Shown: positions 49,209-57,566 of the stretch, in pieces
Layout: the number at the start of each line of letters is the position of its first letter
Numbering within the stretch: the stretch's first letter is position 1
The notes under the pieces: model-generated
Seen by the model: the letters and a program-made list of their open reading frames with translations, nothing else
What the model was told of the DNA's origin: nothing
Databases searched by the model: none
Assembly (NCBI RefSeq): GCF_019703835.1
Contig: NZ_AP023054.1
Location: forward strand, 2,417,580-2,481,579
Reading direction: 5' to 3'
DNA from: Thaumasiovibrio subtropicus
GTDB taxonomy: Bacteria > Pseudomonadota > Gammaproteobacteria > Enterobacterales > Vibrionaceae
DNA: 64,000 nt
Translations under genes and position numbers: made by a program

Positions 49209-50657
49209 ATGTTGCGGCAGCGGTTTTTTACTCAGATTTACCCGGTACTTCAAGCACTTTGGAAGTACCGTTATCTGATCTTGATGCCGATACTCTTGCT
49301 GCCCTTTATCGCGGTTTTTATCAACAGCTTAAAGCCGAAGAACTACTACTCACACACCACGATTTTGGTTCAAGAGACCGCGCTCATGAACCCCTTTCTC
49401 GAAGATCTCTCTATCTCTTTCAATCTAGAAGAGCGGATGGAAGCACTGCGCGTCATGATTCACAGTCGCTACATACTTAATGAGGTCATTGAAACCTTGG
49501 CACTAGCACCGCCCGACTCACCCAATGCTCAGTCTTACATGCGCAGCAAGTTATCTGGCAATTTAAAGCTGACATTGGCGGGTTCTGATCTCATCAAAAT
49601 AGGGCTCAGTTGGGATAAGCCTGATCAGATGGCCCCGATTCTCAACGCAGTATCCACCCAGTTCTTGGAACGTCTTCAAGCACCAGGAAAAACCTCTGTT
49701 GCCAGCTCTGAAGAGTTTCTCGAAGTACAACTTCGAGACACGCAGCGAGAGCTCGAACTCGCAGAAGAGACACTGGCTGATTTTAAGCGTGACAACATCG
49801 ATAACCTACCGCAGATACAAGGCACACAAACGCAGAATGTCGCGCAACTCGAAGGACAACTTCGAGAAACAGAGCTGACATTGATGCAAGCGGAAACCGA
49901 AAAAGAAGCGTTGAAAAGCCGTTTAATCAAGTCGAATCCCATTATGGCGCTGCTAGAGGAAGAGCTCATTAAGGCGGAGGCAAAACTGACGATTTTACGT
50001 GCGCGCTACACGGATAATCATTCAGAGGTCAAAGCGGTACTACGCCGTGTTAATACGTTGCGTCACGAGTCTCAACGCTTGATTGATAAACAGCAAAACC
50101 TCACAGAAGAAGAGCTGAATCAACTCTGGACGGTCGCCACCAACGTCAGTGAAGATGAAGGTGCGATTAGTCGCCCTCTACTGATTAGCCAATTAGAGCA
50201 ATACCAGCAAGCAGAAAGTCAAATCGAAGCGCTGCAACAAAAACGCACCATCTTAGAAGAGCAAATCATTCGCCTCACTGAAAAACGGTCTGCCTCCGCT
50301 GAATTAGAGAAAGAACTTAAGTCGTTAGAACGCAACTTTGACGTAAAAGAGAAAATTTACAACCGTTTACTTGAACGGTATGAAATGGCACAAGTCACAG
50401 GCCAACTAGGCCGATTCGAAGAGCAAGACAAGCTCAAGATCATTGATACCCCTTATACGCCGTCGCTACCCACCAACTGGCCATGGTGGGTCAGTTTTAT
50501 TCTTGGCACCATCGGCGGCGTAGGGCTTGGTCTTTCCTTGGCGACGTTTATGGTACTGATCGATACCCGCGTTTACTCTTCCGTACAGGTCTCCCGCGTG
50601 GCTAACGTGCCCACCTTAGGCCGCGTTCCCGCCTTTAATCGAGGATGGCAATCATGA
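49209..50657 (+). CDS. Wzz/GumC-type polysaccharide chain-length protein (SypO-like)
   Basis: A 482-residue inner-membrane protein. One transmembrane helix near the N-terminus (about 22-42), a Wzz domain with YYSHTTILVQE, a long periplasmic coiled coil (about 165-400), and a second transmembrane helix near the end preceded by the Pro-rich YTPSLPTNWPWW. There is no cytoplasmic kinase domain, so it is a polysaccharide co-polymerase that would work with a separate kinase-like partner. ATG at 49209 is preferred over TTG at 49203 for its AGAGGG site. It overlaps the next gene by 4 bp. Confidence 0.9.
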   Translation: MLRQRFFTQIYPVLQALWKYRYLILMPILLLPFIAVFINSLKPKNYYSHTTILVQETALMNPFLEDLSISFNLEERMEALRVMIHSRYILNEVIETLALAPPDSPNAQSYMRSKLSGNLKLTLAGSDLIKIGLSWDKPDQMAPILNAVSTQFLERLQAPGKTSVASSEEFLEVQLRDTQRELELAEETLADFKRDNIDNLPQIQGTQTQNVAQLEGQLRETELTLMQAETEKEALKSRLIKSNPIMALLEEELIKAEAKLTILRARYTDNHSEVKAVLRRVNTLRHESQRLIDKQQNLTEEELNQLWTVATNVSEDEGAISRPLLISQLEQYQQAESQIEALQQKRTILEEQIIRLTEKRSASAELEKELKSLERNFDVKEKIYNRLLERYEMAQVTGQLGRFEEQDKLKIIDTPYTPSLPTNWPWWVSFILGTIGGVGLGLSLATFMVLIDTRVYSSVQVSRVANVPTLGRVPAFNRGWQS

Positions 50658-51733
50658 CGCAATCCCCTGTGATTATCCAAGTGGTGCAACACCTTCGTCC
50701 CGGTGGCATTGAAGTGTTATGCCTCAACATGTTGCGACATACCCAGTATCCAATGCATATCATTTCGCTTGAAGGCAACATGCAAGACAGCATTACAAAC
50801 TGGCCACTACTCAACGATTTCAAAGATCAGTTGCATTTTCTCAACAAACCTCAAGGATTCAGCTGGTCCACAGTTACCGCACTGAAAAGTAAGCTAAAAC
50901 AACTCAGCGCGTCAGCGGTGCAAACACACCATATTGGGCCACTGCTCTATGTCAGACTCGCTAGTTGGGGCTCCTCACGTCGCCATGTCCATACCGAGCA
51001 TGACGCATGGCATTTAGAAGATCGTAAACAACGCTGGCTCACGAAGCTCATGTTGTCTTCAAAAACCACCTTAGTCGCAGATGCCACCAGCGTCGCTGAT
51101 GAAATATCGCGCTTATTGGGAGGCCATTCTCCAAAAGTCATTCTCAACGGTATCGATACCCACTATTTTACGCCGGGAGATGCAGCGGCGGCACGAACAG
51201 CATTAAGCCTCCCCGAAGCAGGTTTCTTAATTGGTTGCGCCGGAAGACTTGTCCAAGAGAAGTCGCTCGAAACCGTGATTAACATCCTCGGCCAGTTATC
51301 TGAAAACGTCACCATCGTCGTGGCGGGCGAAGGTGAAATGCGCAGCCGTTGGCAAGACCTCGCGATGCGGTTAGGGGTCAGTGATAAGATCATTTGGCTA
51401 GGTCATACCCAAAATATGCGCGCTTTTTATCAAGCCATCGATCTGTTTTGTATGCCCTCACAGCGAGAAGGTTTACCTCTCGCTCTGCTTGAGGCGCAAG
51501 CTTGCGGTAAAAGTGTGATAGCGACGCGAGTTGGAGGCATTCCGGATTTGATCAACCCCCTCACTGGCCACCTGTTTGAGGCCGGAGACAGTGAAGCATT
51601 ACTGCACCTTTTAAACCAAAGCATCGCCATCGATCACCCAGAACAACATAACAACAACCATGAATTCGTGGTCAACGCGGCCGATGTACGCAGCATGGTC
51701 CATCAATATGAACAGTTAGCCTGTGCTAAATAG
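50654..51733 (+). CDS. Family 4 glycosyltransferase (SypP-like position)
   Basis: A 359-residue GT-B enzyme. VVQHLRPGGIEVLCLNML at the N-terminus is the acceptor-side glycine loop; the donor side has IGCAGRLVQEKSLETVINIL, VVAGEGEMRSRW and PSQREGLPLALLEAQACGKSVIATRVGGIPDLI with the E-x7-E motif. ATG at 50654 overlaps the upstream stop (ATGA); an ATG 9 bp earlier is possible. Nucleotide-sugar specificity unknown. Confidence 0.9.
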   Translation: MTQSPVIIQVVQHLRPGGIEVLCLNMLRHTQYPMHIISLEGNMQDSITNWPLLNDFKDQLHFLNKPQGFSWSTVTALKSKLKQLSASAVQTHHIGPLLYVRLASWGSSRRHVHTEHDAWHLEDRKQRWLTKLMLSSKTTLVADATSVADEISRLLGGHSPKVILNGIDTHYFTPGDAAAARTALSLPEAGFLIGCAGRLVQEKSLETVINILGQLSENVTIVVAGEGEMRSRWQDLAMRLGVSDKIIWLGHTQNMRAFYQAIDLFCMPSQREGLPLALLEAQACGKSVIATRVGGIPDLINPLTGHLFEAGDSEALLHLLNQSIAIDHPEQHNNNHEFVVNAADVRSMVHQYEQLACAK

Positions 51734-51742
51734 GAGGCCATC

Positions 51743-53623
51743 ATGATTTGGGGACTTTTTATATTTTTCGCGCTATTGATCGTTTACCACCATGCCATCT
51801 ACCTGCCTGTCATGGTGAGACTCGGACAAATCAATGCAAAGCGCCCTGTCCCTTCCCCAAATGCAAACAGTGACGCGACTGCCGACTTATCGTCGCCCCC
51901 AAACGTGCCTGAAGCCAATCATGGCGTCGATATCACTGCGGATGCTGAAAACAGTCAAAAGACTGCATGGCCTGATGTCGCCATTGTGATGTGCGCCTAT
52001 AACGAAAGCGAGTACATCGATGCCAAGCTATCCAATATCCTTAGCCTTGATTATCCGGAAGGCCGCCTGCATTTGTACATTGCTTGCGACGGTTGCACCG
52101 ATGATACCGCGGATAAGATCCGCCTTTGGATACCCAAACTCAAACTCGCGCAGATCACCCTGACTCTGCTTGATGAACCAAGCAACTTAGGCAAACTACG
52201 CCGCCTCAATCAAGTCATGGCTCTCGCTCAACAAGCTTATCCATTCGCGGCTTTGACTGACGTTTCAGCACTGATTTCCATCGATGCTTTAAAACAAGGG
52301 ATTGCCGCTTTCCAATACCCCTCGATTGGCGCGATCACCAGTCAATATCTCCTTGCGAATCCAGAGCAAGGCGAAGAGCAATATTGGTCATGGCAAAATA
52401 AAATTCGTCAGTCAGAGTCTTCCCTAGGTAATGTGATGGGTGGCAGTGGTGCCTTCTACATGATGCGCACTGCACTGTTTAAACCTCTGCCCACCGACAC
52501 CATCAATGATGACTTCATGTTACCCATGTCCATTATTGAACAAGGCTATCAAGTCCAGCTCAATCAAAACATAAACAGCGTTGAAATCGCCCCCACCAGC
52601 GGTGAACAAGATCAGAAACGACGCGAGCGCATTGGGGCAGGAAACCTGCAACAGTTAATCCGTTGCCGGTTTCTGCTGCGCCCTAAACTGTTTACCAGTG
52701 CCTGGGTGTTTGCGTCCGGTAAAGGATTACGCACCTTAATGCCCTTCATTTTGATCTTATTTGCGATCACCTCATTGCTGCTTGCTTTGCAAGGCTCGCC
52801 TATCGCGACCACTGCCGTTCTGTTACAAATCCTCGGTTATGGCCTAGCACTTGCGCCAGAATGGGGATATGACAACCGTTACTTAAATAAAATGAATTAC
52901 CTTTTTCGAGGTTATACTTCATCACTCACTGGCATGCTCAGTTACATGCGAGGTGAGTTTCATGACGGCTGGAAGAAAGAACAAAAACTCGAGCAGTACC
53001 AAAGTGGTGTTACGCTCACCCTTAAGCGCCTATTTGATCTTGTCCTAAGTAGTATTGGGCTGTTGATCACTCTCCCCATCTGGCCTTTCATCGCCTTCGC
53101 AATCAAGTTAGAGACCCCTGGGCCTATCTTTTTCCGTCAGCTACGCGTTGGACAAATTCACAACGACCATGTTGAGCTTTTTCACATGATCAAGTTCCGC
53201 TCCATGGGGCAGTATGCTGAAAAAGAAACAGGGGCTGTCTGGGCCGCAAAGAATGATGCAAGGGTGACCAAAGTCGGTCACTTTTTACGAAAAACTCGCC
53301 TCGATGAGTTACCGCAGTTTATCAATGTCATTAAAGGGGACATGTCACTTATAGGGCCAAGGCCAGAAAGACCCGAGTTCTGCGGCAATTTGCAAAATGC
53401 GTTGCCCTATTATGCAGAGCGCACTGCAGGATTGAAACCGGGGATAACAGGATTGGCACAAGTCAACGCGGGATATGACACAAGCCTAGACGATGTGAAA
53501 AATAAACTGCTCTATGACCACGCGTACTCCGCGGCATTAAGCTCGCCTTTTCAATGGCTTAATATGGATTTACGCATCATATTCAAAACCATTTACATCA
53601 TGATTGCAGGCCGCGGCCAGTGA
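51743..53623 (+). CDS. Fused GT2 glycosyltransferase and phosphoglycosyl transferase (SypQ-SypR fusion)
   Basis: A 626-residue two-part enzyme. An N-terminal membrane helix (3-22) and a linker lead to a family 2 glycosyltransferase (about 78-310) with VMCAYNESEYI, IACDGCTDDT near 115, TDVSALI near 172 in the DxD position, INDDFML near 255 and QQLIR near 303. Hydrophobic helices follow (about 332-370). The C-terminal 200 residues are a bacterial sugar transferase that initiates repeat-unit assembly on undecaprenyl phosphate: LKRLFDLVLSSIGLLITLP (membrane re-entrant helix), KFRSM at 484-488, catalytic LDELPQ with Asp521-Glu522 and SLIGPRPERPEF. In V. fischeri the two activities are separate genes, sypQ and sypR. 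A standalone phosphoglycosyl transferase is about 200 residues, so both halves appear complete. Confidence 0.92.
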   Translation: MIWGLFIFFALLIVYHHAIYLPVMVRLGQINAKRPVPSPNANSDATADLSSPPNVPEANHGVDITADAENSQKTAWPDVAIVMCAYNESEYIDAKLSNILSLDYPEGRLHLYIACDGCTDDTADKIRLWIPKLKLAQITLTLLDEPSNLGKLRRLNQVMALAQQAYPFAALTDVSALISIDALKQGIAAFQYPSIGAITSQYLLANPEQGEEQYWSWQNKIRQSESSLGNVMGGSGAFYMMRTALFKPLPTDTINDDFMLPMSIIEQGYQVQLNQNINSVEIAPTSGEQDQKRRERIGAGNLQQLIRCRFLLRPKLFTSAWVFASGKGLRTLMPFILILFAITSLLLALQGSPIATTAVLLQILGYGLALAPEWGYDNRYLNKMNYLFRGYTSSLTGMLSYMRGEFHDGWKKEQKLEQYQSGVTLTLKRLFDLVLSSIGLLITLPIWPFIAFAIKLETPGPIFFRQLRVGQIHNDHVELFHMIKFRSMGQYAEKETGAVWAAKNDARVTKVGHFLRKTRLDELPQFINVIKGDMSLIGPRPERPEFCGNLQNALPYYAERTAGLKPGITGLAQVNAGYDTSLDDVKNKLLYDHAYSAALSSPFQWLNMDLRIIFKTIYIMIAGRGQ

Positions 53624-53624
53624 T

Positions 53625-53639
53625 TGGCACGGTTATTGT
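53625..53639 (+). promoter_or_regulatory. Sigma-54-type promoter of polysaccharide unit 3
   Basis: TGGCAC, 5 bp, TTGT: perfect -24 half and TTG at -12, but GT replaces the invariant GC. It lies 66 bp upstream of the STAS gene ATG. Likely but weaker than the others at -12. Confidence 0.55.
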
Positions 53640-53705
53640 TTGTCCTTAAGCATAGTTAGCCGTATCGATAAATTAAGGCACACACTTTCAACAGGAGAGC
53701 CCACT

Positions 53706-54008
53706 ATGGACAAGGTCAATGACATTGCACTAACCCTTCAGCATGAATTTGATGCGCACGCGGCAAAAGAGTTGGAATCAACACTCGAAGAGCTCAGTCA
53801 AACAGAGCGCCAAGATATCATTATTGATCTCACGGAAGTGAGCTTTATCGACTCTTGCGGCATAGGCGCGATCGTTTTTCTCTATAAGCGCTTGAAAAGT
53901 CGTGGCCGTTCATTACGCCTGCTCAATGTGAATGGTCAACCTCGTCAACTTCTCAACATGCTACGTATCGATAAAGTCATCCCTTTGATTAGCAGTGCGG
54001 AGATTTAA
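53706..54008 (+). CDS. sypA: STAS-domain anti-sigma-factor-antagonist-like protein (SypA-like)
   Basis: A 100-residue single STAS domain. The regulatory serine is in VSFIDSCGIGAIVFLYK (Ser50 after IDLTE), the site phosphorylated in SpoIIAA-like proteins. In V. fischeri SypA is required for biofilm and is switched by SypE through such a serine. The presence of a SypE-like kinase/phosphatase four genes downstream supports the same pair here. The ATG at 53706 has AGGAGA upstream; the longer ORF would run back into the preceding gene. Confidence 0.92.
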   Translation: MDKVNDIALTLQHEFDAHAAKELESTLEELSQTERQDIIIDLTEVSFIDSCGIGAIVFLYKRLKSRGRSLRLLNVNGQPRQLLNMLRIDKVIPLISSAEI

Positions 54009-54009
54009 T

Positions 54010-54777
54010 ATGAAATCATCGGCCCTACTTTTTCCGCTCCTTGCCATCTGTGGCTGCTCATCTTGGGATAGCAGCCAATACCCAAAGTTAAATCATTATG
54101 ATGTCGAGATGATTCATCAAGTCGAGCATTTGGCACTTGAGATTGACATTCTGGCCAACCGAGGAGCCAGAGTGTGTTTACCGGGGCAGCTCGAAGTCCT
54201 TAACCGTCTCTATTTAAAGGCAAAGCAAGAAGCAGAGTCTGGGTTTGATAAAGATGTGATGCACACCTTAATTGACGCCAATGAACAGATACACTTAATG
54301 ACGCATCAACTAAGCTGGTTAGAAGATCATACGCAATGCATTTCGCAAGCGACGTTGGCGCAGGAACGACATCAACTGCTCTTGTATCTGGCGATCGATA
54401 ATCAGTTTGCGCTAGACCAAACCGCGCTACTACCAGATTATCGCGAAGCATTAACGCATAGTGCAGCTATTCTCAAACGCCACCCAAGTTGGTTTGTCAC
54501 TTTTACTGGGTATACCGATGCCAAAGCATCAGAAAGCTACAACCAAGATTTAGGGCTGGCGAGAGCAATGCGCGTAAAAGAATTTTTAATCAGCCAAGGT
54601 GTCTCGCCTCAGCAACTTGCAGCGCGCAGCGGTGGCGAAATCTATGCCTTATCCGACGCAGATCGCACGCAAGCTTTGGCTGAACGTACCGTTGTTGCGG
54701 AACTATCTAAGCGGGCAGAAAGCGCCGTGCCTGAACCACATATTCATGCCATTCGGCACTGGCACATGCAGCCCTAG
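54010..54777 (+). CDS. OmpA-domain lipoprotein (SypB-like)
   Basis: A 255-residue outer-membrane lipoprotein. Signal peptide with lipobox AICGC (Cys14 in MKSSALLFPLLAICGC), a helical middle part, and a C-terminal OmpA-like peptidoglycan-binding domain (about 125-235) with FTGYTDAKASESYNQDLGLARAMRVKEFLISQGVS. The start at 54010 follows the STAS stop directly. It probably anchors the export machinery to the cell wall, as proposed for SypB. Confidence 0.88.
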   Translation: MKSSALLFPLLAICGCSSWDSSQYPKLNHYDVEMIHQVEHLALEIDILANRGARVCLPGQLEVLNRLYLKAKQEAESGFDKDVMHTLIDANEQIHLMTHQLSWLEDHTQCISQATLAQERHQLLLYLAIDNQFALDQTALLPDYREALTHSAAILKRHPSWFVTFTGYTDAKASESYNQDLGLARAMRVKEFLISQGVSPQQLAARSGGEIYALSDADRTQALAERTVVAELSKRAESAVPEPHIHAIRHWHMQP

Positions 54778-54786
54778 GGAGACTGA

Positions 54787-56871
54787 ATGACAAGACTGCT
54801 GCTGGCACTGTTTCTCTTATTTTCTATTTCTATTCACGCTCAGGTGCTTTCACCGGGCGATGTCGTCAACCTACAACTGCCGGGCGAAGAGGCCTTTAAT
54901 GACCCCTTTGTCGTCAATGACAACGGCCAACTCCTTCTACCCGAAGTGGGTGCAGTCTATGTGGGAGGCATGGCAGAAGAAGAGGCTCAAGCTCTCATCA
55001 TAGAAAAGCTCGCAACGGTATACCGCAATCTTGATGAGTTTAGTCTTAGCCTGTTAAGTAGTGAAATCCGCGTTAGAGTACTCGGCTATGTCAACGAGCC
55101 CGGCGTCGTCACACTCGACCCAGACGCCAATGTACAGATGGCGCTCACGGCCGCTGGCGGGCTTAAGCCAGGTGCGCAGTTAGATAAAATGCAGCTGACC
55201 CGCGACGGTAAAGTATCAAGCATCGATTTCAAGCTCTATTTAGACACAGGCGATCTGTCGCTCCTTCCGGAACTCGAAGGCGGTGATACGCTCTTTGTCG
55301 CCGCGTCACCGCAGTTGGGTAATGTCGAAATCAACTTTGATGCCGCCTCTCTTGTCGAGGCAGGTGATGCCGACCAACAAGATGGCCTCACCTTGTTTGG
55401 TGAATTTAGAAACCCGGGCACCTTTAGTTATAAAGATGACATGACCGTTGTTGATGCGGTGATGCGGGCAGGTGGTGTCACGCGCTATGCCGATGTCACC
55501 AAAATCCGCGTCATTACCGATGGTGCCCCTACCCTCTTTGACCTGAAAGCCTATCTCGATTCAGGCGAGAGCAGCACGCTCCCCGCCATCAAACCCGGCA
55601 GTATCATTTTCGCCCCTATCGAAGTTGAAGAGATAAGTACCACACAACGCACCGTGTACATCATGGGTGAAGTACAATCGCCCGGCGCCTATGAGAACAG
55701 TACGGGCGCGGGCTTTGTCGATGTTTTGGCCAATGCTGGTGGGCCAACACGCTTTGCAGATACGACGCAAATACGGGTTCTCAGGGAAGCGGGGGATAGC
55801 TTCTTGATCAACTTGGTACAGTTTTCCCAAGACCCTCGCCGCTACCCGCTGCCTGATTTGCGGCCCGGCGACGTCATTTTTGTGCCTGAAAAGATCGATT
55901 TCAATGAAAAGTCGTGGCTCAAAGTGACTGGCGATCGCGCGATTAAAATCATCGGCGCTGTCTATAACCCTGGCCGCTTCGAATGGGAGAAGAGCATGAA
56001 TTTTCTTGATGTACTGGCCCATGCTGGAGGCCCAAATCAAGAAGCGAACCTCGCTAACATTCGTATTCTTCGTCAAGGAGGAGGCGACAACAACCTCACT
56101 CGATTTAATCTTGAAGCCTTCATTAATGAAGGCGGCGACTTTGCCAAGCTACCTGAACTCTACGCTGGGGATACCATTATCGTCGATGAGCTCCCCAAAG
56201 ATCCCACCGACAACAAAGCTAGCTGGGTTAGGCAGTCAGCCGAAGACTCGATTTATGTGTTTGGTCAAGTCGGGGCGCCAGGGCGCTATGCCTTTAACAG
56301 CGAACTTGGCATCCTCGATATACTTGCTGCCGCCGATGGGCCAAATGGCGATGCGAACTTACGCCAAATTCGTATCAGCCACCGTGATCAACCCACGGCG
56401 AATGTCAGCAAGTTTGACATGGCACTGTACTTTGAAACCGGGGATGAATCCTTGTTGCCTGCCGTCGTCCCCGGCGATGTTATCTATGTACCGAAGTTAG
56501 ACGCAGATTGGCTGGATAAACCCGCCGATAAAGTGGTGCGACTAATGGGTGAAGTCAGGGCGCCCGGCCGCTATACCTTTAGCCAAGAGATGTCTCTCCT
56601 TGATCTACTGGCTGAAGCTGGCGGACCTACCGAAATTGCCTACATTGAGCGCATTATGATCGTTAACTCCTCGTGCTGCGGGGATGAATCACAAGCATTC
56701 AATCTCAGAGACTATGTTAATGATCCTGCGGGACATCCGCTCCCCATGCTCAGAGCCGGCGATACGGTTTACGTCCCCAATAAAGAAGACTCTGCGCCGT
56801 CGCAGATTCGCCAAGGGTTGCGAGACGTACTCTCTGTTGTCACCCTGATTGTACTAGGGGCCGCACTATGA
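54787..56871 (+). CDS. Polysaccharide export protein with six SLBB repeats (SypC/Wza-like)
   Basis: A 694-residue periplasmic/outer-membrane export protein. The signal peptide MTRLLLALFLLFSISIHA ends before Gln; no lipobox Cys. A polysaccharide-export (PES) domain follows (about 20-95, LSPGDVVNLQLPGEEAFND). Then come six repeats of the SLBB type, each beginning near G-x-V-x-x-PG and ending in x-x-P-GD-x-x-x-VP: about 98-175, 203-280, 291-368, 387-466, 490-570 and 586-665. Ordinary Wza proteins have two or three. The last 14 residues form a hydrophobic helix. Six repeats would give a much taller periplasmic tube. Confidence 0.9.
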   Translation: MTRLLLALFLLFSISIHAQVLSPGDVVNLQLPGEEAFNDPFVVNDNGQLLLPEVGAVYVGGMAEEEAQALIIEKLATVYRNLDEFSLSLLSSEIRVRVLGYVNEPGVVTLDPDANVQMALTAAGGLKPGAQLDKMQLTRDGKVSSIDFKLYLDTGDLSLLPELEGGDTLFVAASPQLGNVEINFDAASLVEAGDADQQDGLTLFGEFRNPGTFSYKDDMTVVDAVMRAGGVTRYADVTKIRVITDGAPTLFDLKAYLDSGESSTLPAIKPGSIIFAPIEVEEISTTQRTVYIMGEVQSPGAYENSTGAGFVDVLANAGGPTRFADTTQIRVLREAGDSFLINLVQFSQDPRRYPLPDLRPGDVIFVPEKIDFNEKSWLKVTGDRAIKIIGAVYNPGRFEWEKSMNFLDVLAHAGGPNQEANLANIRILRQGGGDNNLTRFNLEAFINEGGDFAKLPELYAGDTIIVDELPKDPTDNKASWVRQSAEDSIYVFGQVGAPGRYAFNSELGILDILAAADGPNGDANLRQIRISHRDQPTANVSKFDMALYFETGDESLLPAVVPGDVIYVPKLDADWLDKPADKVVRLMGEVRAPGRYTFSQEMSLLDLLAEAGGPTEIAYIERIMIVNSSCCGDESQAFNLRDYVNDPAGHPLPMLRAGDTVYVPNKEDSAPSQIRQGLRDVLSVVTLIVLGAAL

Positions 56872-57566
56872 AGCCGTGGCTTAGTCAAGAGTTTGACCTC
56901 TTGTTCCAACAAATCTATCAGACGGAAGCGAAAGTCATTACCGTCACTGGCGCCAATCGCGAGTGCGGCACCTCAACGGTGTGTCGCTGGTTGGCTGAAC
57001 GCTTCAGTGGCGAACATGCTAGCGTATTGTTGGTTGATTTTGACCTCAGTGGCAGCGGGCAAGGCTTTGAAAAAATGCGCTGGCAGCTTGAGGGCGAAGG
57101 ACAAACCGAAGCCTTTATCACCCTCAATGCCTACTTGACGCTGCTTCCTCAACCCGCAGATCCTGCAACCTTAATGCACCTCCGCCAACCTCAACAGCTG
57201 AATAAAGCGATGACAAAATGGCGGCAGCAGTTCGACTATGTCCTTTGTGATGCAGGCACGGTAAATGCCAGCAATTGGCGTAATTTACCCGCGGCGGCAA
57301 TCGGTGCGATCAGCGATGGCACCATCTTGTGTCTCGCGGCCGCCCATACTCACGAGAATGCGCTGCAGCAAAGTATTCAACGTTTAGAGCAAGGTAACGT
57401 GCCACTCATTGGCACCGTCATCAATGACCTTCACTATCCTTGCCTAGCGCAAGAAATAACGCGAGTCATTAATCAACGCATTCCTTGGCTACCTGAATCC
57501 TTACGATATTGGTTGGTCAACAAAGTGAACAATAGCCCCTTATTACAGGGAGAATATCAGCAATGA
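56868..57566 (+). CDS. ParA/BY-kinase-like protein with degenerate P-loop (SypD-like)
   Basis: A 232-residue cytoplasmic protein in the place of the tyrosine autokinase of Wzx/Wzy loci. The expected Walker A region is VTGANRECGTSTVCRW near residue 25, which has no GK[ST] lysine. The Walker A' strand LLVDFDLSGSG and DYVLCDAGTVNAS are ParA-like. The C-terminus (NNSPLLQGEYQQ) has one Tyr rather than a tyrosine cluster. It may therefore be a structural partner of the chain-length protein rather than an active kinase. It overlaps both neighbours by 4 bp. Confidence 0.82.
   Translation: MKPWLSQEFDLLFQQIYQTEAKVITVTGANRECGTSTVCRWLAERFSGEHASVLLVDFDLSGSGQGFEKMRWQLEGEGQTEAFITLNAYLTLLPQPADPATLMHLRQPQQLNKAMTKWRQQFDYVLCDAGTVNASNWRNLPAAAIGAISDGTILCLAAAHTHENALQQSIQRLEQGNVPLIGTVINDLHYPCLAQEITRVINQRIPWLPESLRYWLVNKVNNSPLLQGEYQQ

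Noticed and set aside
55561..56500. Long ORFs on other frames inside the SLBB gene (171 codons antisense, 164 codons sense)
   Set aside because: They are shadows of a repetitive, strongly coding frame; their sequences show no domain.
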